From Umezawaea sp049997955 (GTDB taxonomy: Bacteria; Actinomycetota; Actinomycetes; Mycobacteriales; Pseudonocardiaceae), in NCBI GenBank assembly GCA_049997955.1, contig JAEBDY010000018.1:124001-188000 (forward strand): a DNA stretch of 64,000 nucleotides, read 5' to 3'. Shown one piece after another: positions 59,193 to 64,000 of the stretch. The notes under the pieces were generated by a model that did not search any database, was not told where the DNA came from, and was given only the letters and a program-made list of their open reading frames with translations. The number at the start of each line of letters is the position of its first letter. Position 1 is the first letter of the stretch. Both the position numbers and the translations under genes were made by a program.

Positions 59193-59834
59193 GTGATCCG
59201 ACTGCTCATCGCGGACGACGAGGCGCTGATGCGCGCGGGCATCGCGATGATCGTGGAGCACGCTCCCGACATCGAGGTCGTGGCCGAGGTCGGCGACGGC
59301 CGGGCCGCGGTCGCCGGCTGCCGGGAGCACCGGGTGGACGTGGCACTGCTGGACATCCGGATGCCCGGCGGCGACGGCCTGACCGCGGCGGCCGACATCG
59401 CCCGGCACCACCCGGAGACGAACGTGGTGGTGCTGACCACGTTCGGCGAGGACCGCTACGTCGCCGAGGCGCTGAAGGCGGGCGCGGTCGGGTTCCTGCT
59501 CAAGGACACCGGTCCGGCCGACCTGATCCAGGCGATCCGCGTCGCGGCGCGCGGGGAGTCGGTCCTGGCACCGGCGATCGTCCGCAGGCTGGCCGAGCGC
59601 TTCCTGGTCCCGGACAGCGCCGACCTCGCCAGGAAGCGGTTGGAGCAGCTCACCCCGACCGAACGGGACGTGCTGCGCGAGGTCGGCACCGGGGCCTCCA
59701 ACGCCGAGATCGCGGCCACCCTGTTCATGGGGTCGGGCACCGTGAAGGCCCACCTCAGCCGGATCCTCACCAAGCTCGGCTGCGCCAACCGCGTGCAGGC
59801 CGCGATCGTGGCCCACGAGGCGGGACTGCTCTAG
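59193..59834 (+). CDS. LuxR/NarL-family response regulator
   Basis: A 213-residue regulator. Receiver domain 1-120 with the acidic pocket IADDE, phosphoacceptor Asp in VALLDIRMPGGDG and Lys in FLLKDTGPADL; C-terminal LuxR helix-turn-helix 150-210 (LTPTERDVLREVGTGASNAEIAATLFMGSGTVKAHLSRILTKLG). It is the cognate partner of the kinase encoded directly upstream. Stop overlaps by 4 bases the end of the convergent Eis-like gene. Confidence 0.95.
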   Translation: MIRLLIADDEALMRAGIAMIVEHAPDIEVVAEVGDGRAAVAGCREHRVDVALLDIRMPGGDGLTAAADIARHHPETNVVVLTTFGEDRYVAEALKAGAVGFLLKDTGPADLIQAIRVAARGESVLAPAIVRRLAERFLVPDSADLARKRLEQLTPTERDVLREVGTGASNAEIAATLFMGSGTVKAHLSRILTKLGCANRVQAAIVAHEAGLL

Positions 59835-61042
59835 AAGTACGTGCCCGACCAGGGCGCTCGATCGGTGGCGAACAGGGCGTCCGCGCGGGCCAGGGCGGCG
59901 TGGTCGACCACGTCGATGCGGCCCGCCCGCGCCAGGTCGGTGAACGACGTGTCGCCGAGGTAGGTCGCGGCCAGCAGGTCCACGTCGAGTCCGAGGTCGG
60001 CCGCCTCGGACGTGCGCTCGGCGCCCTCCGGGGTGATCCGGTACCTGCCGTCGTTCTCCGGCAGGTACCGGTCGCGGACCTCCAGCACGACCGGCTCGGC
60101 CTCGCGGTACCGGCGGGCGGCCAGCGCGGCGGGCACGTCCACCAGCCGCAGCCACGTCTCGTCGTCCACCTCGGTCACCTTGACCACGCGCCGGTCGGCC
60201 AGCAGCCACTCCAGCGGCTCGTCCAGCGGGCGCAGCTCGGCGACGATCTCGTCCACCATGTCGACCCGGAACAGGTACCGCCACAGCTCGGCCCACACCT
60301 CGGGGGTGGCGGCCACGACGTCCATGACGCTGAGCACGGACTTGCTGCTCGGGCCCCCGCCCATGTCCCACTTCACCGAGTACAGGACGTACCCGTCGTC
60401 GCCGTCCTCGCCGCGGTGCACGGCCATCCGCGCGTTCTCGTCGTCCAACGCCCGTTCGAGGTTCATCGTCCACCACGCGGGCCAGCGCGTCGTCATGCCC
60501 GGCCGCGACAGCCCCGCGGTGGTGTACACCTCGGGCCCCGCCGTCAACGCCGTGGCCCGGTCCACCAGGCGGATCCGCCCACCCGTGCCCGCCGACGGCA
60601 GCGCCGAGGTGCGGTACCGGTCGAGGACGACACGACGGCCGCGCGACGCGACGCCGTACCCGAACCGCCCGTAGATCACGGACTCCGAGGCGCGCAGCAC
60701 CGCCACGACCTCGCCCGCCTCCTGGAAGGCCTGGAACTGCCTGCGCATCAAGGCGCTGAGCACGCCGCGGCGCGTCCAGTCCGCGCGCACGCCGACCCGG
60801 CTGACCGTCGACGCGGGCACCTCGGCGCCACCGGGCACCGCGAGCAGGGCGGCCCACGACTGGGCCGTGCCGACCATGTCGTCGTCCTGGAAGGCCCCGA
60901 ACGTCCGACCGGGGACGTAGGAGTCCTTCACCTTCTCCCACTTCTCGTCGGTCACGGGAGCGGTGTGCAGCGAGCCGCGGAACAGCGCGTGCGCTGCGCG
61001 GACGTTCGATTCGTCGAGGACGCGGATGTCATGGTCGGCCAC
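59831..61042 (-). CDS. Eis-family GNAT N-acetyltransferase
   Basis: A 403-residue protein of the Eis (enhanced intracellular survival) type: a GNAT domain with STVSRVGVRADWTRRGVLSALMRRQFQAFQEAGEVVAVLRASESVIYGRFGYGVAS, a second degenerate GNAT-like domain, and a C-terminal SCP2-like domain ending in the invariant-type carboxylate tail (APWSGTYF). Mycobacterial Eis acetylates aminoglycosides at several positions; the substrate here is unknown. GTG start at 61042. The C-terminal Phe is typical of the family, being a catalytic carboxylate. Confidence 0.92.
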   Translation of the reverse strand: MADHDIRVLDESNVRAAHALFRGSLHTAPVTDEKWEKVKDSYVPGRTFGAFQDDDMVGTAQSWAALLAVPGGAEVPASTVSRVGVRADWTRRGVLSALMRRQFQAFQEAGEVVAVLRASESVIYGRFGYGVASRGRRVVLDRYRTSALPSAGTGGRIRLVDRATALTAGPEVYTTAGLSRPGMTTRWPAWWTMNLERALDDENARMAVHRGEDGDDGYVLYSVKWDMGGGPSSKSVLSVMDVVAATPEVWAELWRYLFRVDMVDEIVAELRPLDEPLEWLLADRRVVKVTEVDDETWLRLVDVPAALAARRYREAEPVVLEVRDRYLPENDGRYRITPEGAERTSEAADLGLDVDLLAATYLGDTSFTDLARAGRIDVVDHAALARADALFATDRAPWSGTYF

Positions 61043-61088
61043 GACGTGGATCCTGCCTGGTCCGACGGCCGAACGCGACCGGGTTTCG

Positions 61089-61135
61089 CACGCGGAAGGG
61101 CCACCGGGACGACGTCCCGGTGGCCCTTCCGCGTG
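61089..61135. terminator. Long hairpin terminator
   Basis: A 23-base perfect inverted repeat with arms at 61089-61111 and 61113-61135 (CACGCGGAAGGG... to ...CCCTTCCGCGTG). It follows the DUF4333 gene, ten bases after its stop at 61146, and lies upstream of the Eis-like gene. Confidence 0.8.
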
Positions 61136-61145
61136 TGCCGGTGGA

Positions 61146-62030
61146 TCAGCCCGTCGGCTGGCCGACCTCGTACTCGCCGTCAGCGGTCTTGACCGTGACC
61201 TTGACCTTCTTCTCGTTCCCGCCGACCTGCACGGTGCAGTCGAAGGTGGCCCCGACCTTGACCTGGTGCTCTCCGCCGCAGGTCGCGCTCTCGACGTCCG
61301 GGATCTTGTACTCGTCCTTCAGGATCGAGACGACGCCCTTCTGCACCTCGGCGTTGTCGAACACCTTGGTGACGAAGAAGCCCGGCGCCACGAACCCGGT
61401 GATGCCGACCGCGGCCGCCACGAGCACGACCAGGGCCACGACGACCCACAGCACGGCGCCCGACTTCTTGGGCTGCTGGCCGTACGGGTCGGGCTGGCCG
61501 TACGGGTTCGGCTGCTGCTGGCCGTACGGGTTCGGCTGCCCGTAAGGGTTCTGCTGCTGGCCGAACTGGCCGCCCTGGGGCGGCGCGCCGTACGGCTGCT
61601 GCTGCTGCTGGCCGAACTGACCGCCCTGGGGCGGCATGCCGTACGGGTTGCTCTGCACCTGCTGGGTCGGGTCGTAACCGCCCTGCTGCTGCTGCGCGTA
61701 CGGGTTCTGCACCTGCTGGGTGGGGTCGTAACCACCCTGCTGCTGCGGCGCCGCGTACGGGTTCTGCGGCGGCTGCTGCTGCGCGTTCGGGTCGTAGTTG
61801 GCGTGCGGGTGCACCTGCGTGGCCTGCTCGTGCGGGGGCAGCTGCCCCCACTGCGGCTGCTGCGGGTTCTGCTGGTTCGGGTCGGGCGGCCCGTAGGGGT
61901 TCTGAGCCGGGAACCCGCCCGACGGAGTGCCGGAGTACCCACCACCCGCCGGGTTCTGCTGCGGGGGCTGCTGGCCCCACTGCGGCTGCTGCGGGTCGTT
62001 CCCTCCGGACGGTCCGTACGGACTGGTCAT
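61146..62030 (-). CDS. DUF4333 membrane protein with Gln/Pro/Tyr-rich N-terminal region
   Basis: A 294-residue protein. Residues 1 to about 190 are a low-complexity region with repeats of NPYGQQ, GGYDPTQQVQ and PPQGGQFGQQQ. One membrane segment follows (VLWVVVALVVLVAAAVGITGFV) and then an exported DUF4333 domain of about 75 residues with a Cys pair (ATCGGEHQVKVGATFDCTVQ). This order is typical of actinobacterial DUF4333 proteins. GGAGGCC precedes the ATG. The cytoplasmic repeat may drive phase separation or protein contacts (inference). Confidence 0.88.
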   Translation of the reverse strand: MTSPYGPSGGNDPQQPQWGQQPPQQNPAGGGYSGTPSGGFPAQNPYGPPDPNQQNPQQPQWGQLPPHEQATQVHPHANYDPNAQQQPPQNPYAAPQQQGGYDPTQQVQNPYAQQQQGGYDPTQQVQSNPYGMPPQGGQFGQQQQQPYGAPPQGGQFGQQQNPYGQPNPYGQQQPNPYGQPDPYGQQPKKSGAVLWVVVALVVLVAAAVGITGFVAPGFFVTKVFDNAEVQKGVVSILKDEYKIPDVESATCGGEHQVKVGATFDCTVQVGGNEKKVKVTVKTADGEYEVGQPTG

Positions 62031-62417
62031 GCTCGGCCTCCGGAGATCGGTCGTGGCGCGCACGTGTGGCGCGCTACAGGTTGCGGGCGCGATCAAACCA
62101 CAGGACGGACCCCGTGCCCCATCCGCCCCGCCAAGCTTGCCCGGACCGTGGCCATCGCCACCACCACTCGGCCGCAACAACTCCGACCACTGGCCCACTC
62201 GGCTCGGCGGAACCGGTACCGCGCCCCCGCTGAACGCGGGCGTGCTCGGTACCCATTCGACCACCGACGGTGAACCGGCGCCAGTGCTGCCGGCCGAACG
62301 CCGGTAGCCTCGGAACCAGGTCCCGCGTCCGGAGGGCGCGGAAGCGGAGGTGATCACGGTGCATCCGGTGTTATGACGGCCCCGGCCAGGGGCGTCACGG
62401 AGCCGAAAGGCGACCGG
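62031..62417. other. Divergent intergenic region
   Basis: About 390 bases between the DUF4333 gene and the small Cys-rich gene. Nothing beyond promoter sequence was identified; short open frames present have no coding bias. Confidence 0.4.
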
Positions 62418-62717
62418 ATGAGCAGGACCGACAAGACCCGGCCCCTGTGGGTGCAGGTGGCGGACACGCGGATGACCACCTGCGTGCCGGGGCACGACCA
62501 CCGGCACGGCCCGTGCACGCTGCCGGACGAGATCACCGCCGAGAGCGTCGACCCGAGTTGCCGGGAGAGCGGCTGCCGCTGGCTCCGCAGCTCGGCCATG
62601 GTCAACCTCAGCAACGGTTGCCGGGAGTGCACCGGCTACTACTTCCGCCGCGACGACCGCAGGCGCAGCCGCCGCCAGGCGCGTCGTGAACTGCGCGCTT
62701 ACCGCGGCGAGGACTGA
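62418..62717 (+). CDS. Small Cys/His-rich protein
   Basis: A 99-residue protein starting MSRTDKTRPLWVQVADTRMT, with CVPGHDHRHGPC and two more Cys pairs in CRESGCRW and GCRECTGYYF, then an Arg-rich tail (RRDDRRRSRRQARRELRAYRGED). Similar small proteins occur widely in actinomycetes; the pattern suggests zinc binding and nucleic-acid contact. AAAGG lies before the ATG. Function unknown. A hairpin follows the stop. Confidence 0.75.
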   Translation: MSRTDKTRPLWVQVADTRMTTCVPGHDHRHGPCTLPDEITAESVDPSCRESGCRWLRSSAMVNLSNGCRECTGYYFRRDDRRRSRRQARRELRAYRGED

Positions 62718-62723
62718 ACCGGT

Positions 62724-62749
62724 GGCGGGGCCGGAAGTCCGGCCCCGCC
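62724..62749. terminator. Bidirectional hairpin terminator
   Basis: A perfect 11-base stem GGCGGGGCCGG / CCGGCCCCGCC with an AAGT loop, 7 bases after the stop of the small Cys-rich gene and facing the convergent TetR gene. Confidence 0.75.
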
Positions 62750-62836
62750 CACCACCCCGCGAACCCGAGCCACCACCCTCGCGCAGGCGGCCCGCGACGC
62801 GATGCCGCGCCCCGGAGCGGACCCGCGCTTCCCCGC

Positions 62837-63424
62837 TCAGGGGGACAGCAGGGGCAGGAGGATCCCGTCGACGACCCCGGCCACCTCGTCGGCGCCGACG
62901 AAGCCCACGCGCCACGCCTCCACCAGGAGCATTCGGGGTCCGACCCCGGCGCTCCGCGCGGTGACCCGCGCCGGATCGGCCTCACCCCGCTCGACGGCCT
63001 CGCCCATCACCCCGAGCAGCACCTCCTGGGCCGGACCGATCACCGATTCCCACACCTGGTCGAACAGCTCGGGGTGCTGATGGCGGTGGGCGAGCAGTGG
63101 CCGCAGCGCTCGTCCGCGCGGCTCGTCGAGGATGCGCGCGAACCGGGTGAGCAGCGTGATCAGGTCGGTGCGCAGGGAGCCGGTGCCCGGCGGGGCGGGG
63201 GGATGCCCGAAGCCGGTGGCGGGGTCGGCGAGCGCGGCCAGCACCAGTTCATCCGGAGTGGACCAGCGGCGGTACAGGGCCGCCTTGCCGGTGCCCGCCG
63301 CCGTCGCGATCTTGTCGAAGGACAGCTCGGCGAAGCCGGTGCGGGCCAGTTCCTCCAGGGTGGCGAGGTGGATCGCCTCGGTCAGCGCGCTGCCTCGGCG
63401 ACGGGTCGCGGGGTGCGGGGTCAC
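62837..63424 (-). CDS. TetR-family regulator of the amidohydrolase gene
   Basis: A 195-residue repressor with the helix-turn-helix near the N terminus (ALTEAIHLATLEELARTGFAELSFDKIATAAGTGKAALYRRWSTPDELVLAAL) and a TetR_C_16/33-like C-terminal domain. The start is a GTG at 63424. It is divergent from an amidohydrolase gene across 80 bases that carry a long perfect palindrome, the presumed shared operator. Confidence 0.92.
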   Translation of the reverse strand: MTPHPATRRRGSALTEAIHLATLEELARTGFAELSFDKIATAAGTGKAALYRRWSTPDELVLAALADPATGFGHPPAPPGTGSLRTDLITLLTRFARILDEPRGRALRPLLAHRHQHPELFDQVWESVIGPAQEVLLGVMGEAVERGEADPARVTARSAGVGPRMLLVEAWRVGFVGADEVAGVVDGILLPLLSP

Positions 63425-63441
63425 CCGCCCATGATGACCGC

Positions 63442-63481
63442 CCCACCGTATAGTGAACAAATCTGTTCACTATACGGTGGG
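63442..63481. promoter_or_regulatory. TetR operator, 18-base perfect inverted repeat
   Basis: Arms of 18 bases (CCCACCGTATAGTGAACA, 63442-63459, and its complement, 63464-63481) with an AATC spacer. Each arm contains TATAGT or its complement, a candidate -10 for one of the divergent genes, so repressor binding would block both promoters. Confidence 0.8.
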
Positions 63482-63504
63482 CGGGACCGTCCGAAGGGAC
63501 CACG

Positions 63505-64000
63505 ATGTACCGCATCGCCAACGTCACCGTCGTCGACCCTCGGAACGGCTCGGTCACCCCTCACCAGGACATCCGGATCGCCGACGGGCGGATCGCCGGG
63601 ATCGGCGCCACGACCGGGCCGGACGGGGACCCGGCGACCGTCGAAGGCCGAGACCGCTTCGTCGTGCCCGGATTCGTGGACATGCACGCGCACCCGCTCA
63701 ACCTCGACGACCCCACCCGCGAGCTGGGGCTCATGCTGGCCTTCGGCATCACCGGGTACCGGCAGATGAGCGGAACGCCCGAGCTGCTGCGCCGTCGGCG
63801 CGACCGCGCGGCCACCCCCGACGACCGGGCGCCGAGGCTGCTCGCCACCCCCGGCTCGGTGCTCACGCCGCTCAACGCGGGCAAGCCGGGCACGGCGGTC
63901 GAGGAGGTGCGACGTCAAGCCCGCGACGGCGCGGACTTCATCAAGGCGGCCTTGATCACCCCGGAGGTCTACCTCGCCGTCCAGGCCGAGGCCGACCGAC
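63505..64000 (+). CDS. Amidohydrolase, N-terminal part (3' truncated by window)
   Basis: An open frame from ATG 63505, with GAAGGGACC upstream, that runs off the window. It begins MYRIANVTVVDPRNGSVTPH and has the amidohydrolase metal motif DMHAHPLNLDD in the first barrel strand, then LMLAFGITGYRQMSG and KPGTAVEEVRRQARDGADFIKAAL. This is the pattern of imidazolonepropionase-like/prolidase-type cyclic amidohydrolases. The carboxylated Lys and later ligands are beyond the window. It is divergent from a TetR gene that probably represses it. Confidence 0.88.
   Translation, partial: MYRIANVTVVDPRNGSVTPHQDIRIADGRIAGIGATTGPDGDPATVEGRDRFVVPGFVDMHAHPLNLDDPTRELGLMLAFGITGYRQMSGTPELLRRRRDRAATPDDRAPRLLATPGSVLTPLNAGKPGTAVEEVRRQARDGADFIKAALITPEVYLAVQAEADR

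Overview
The window is high-GC DNA with strongly G/C-biased third codon positions, frequent GTG starts, ATGA/GTGA stop-start overlaps, Tat and lipoprotein signal peptides, an actinobacterial-type SOS box, bacterial Ku, Eis-like, DUF3152, DUF4333 and rodlin-like proteins. This points to a filamentous actinomycete, most likely of the Pseudonocardiaceae (Saccharothrix, Lentzea or Actinosynnema type). The genus is inference. No rRNA, tRNA, CRISPR array or intact insertion sequence was seen.

Layout. 1-11.4 kb is a rhamnoside-utilisation locus: the 3' end of a GH3 glycosidase, then on the minus strand a coupled operon for an L-rhamnose ABC importer (ATPase, two permeases, binding lipoprotein), L-rhamnose isomerase, a Tat-exported GH78 alpha-L-rhamnosidase and a LacI regulator. 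A perfect LacI-type operator lies ahead of the first gene. 11.9-14.8 kb holds an LLM flavin oxidoreductase and an anti-sigma/STAS partner-switching group. 15.7-24.4 kb is rich in envelope and secreted proteins: GH25 lysozyme, NodB-type lipoprotein, DUF3152 protease-like protein, rodlin-like protein, two coupled DivIVA-like coiled-coil proteins, an Asp/Gly-repeat secreted protein and a DUF4015-type hydrolase. 24.5-31.5 kb has a quinone-oxidoreductase-like enzyme, an SOS-boxed unknown gene next to Ku, a repeat-rich stretch, a CBM2-GH18 chitinase and an SGNH hydrolase.

31.9-40.1 kb is a compact five-gene biosynthetic operon: a stand-alone acyltransferase resembling fungal SAT or FAS-I acyltransferase domains, a FabD-like malonyltransferase, an AT-less KS-KR-ACP polyketide synthase, a MATE exporter and a condensation-domain-like acyltransferase. 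The simplest reading is one extension of a special starter, ketoreduction to a 3-hydroxyacyl-ACP, transfer to an acceptor and export. 40.1-54.7 kb is accessory: acetyltransferase, GrpB, diguanylate cyclase, two identical hexapeptide minigenes (MRDKIW) beside an MFS exporter, a frame-broken small gene with its own hairpin, a TetR-controlled FAD monooxygenase, two DJ-1/PfpI genes, an MBL hydrolase, a GH79-like enzyme, PadR/VOC, Lrp, an M24 peptidase and a 5'-3' exonuclease. 54.7-55.4 kb is non-coding and carries two structured repeats, one of which also occurs at 28.0 kb. 55.4-64 kb has a flavin amine-oxidase-like enzyme, a Clp-N-domain protein without ATPase, a two-component system, an Eis-type acetyltransferase, a DUF4333 membrane protein, a TetR regulator and the 5' part of an amidohydrolase.

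Several genes have no Shine-Dalgarno sequence but a TAnnnT hexamer 6-7 bases before the start codon, which suggests leaderless transcripts.
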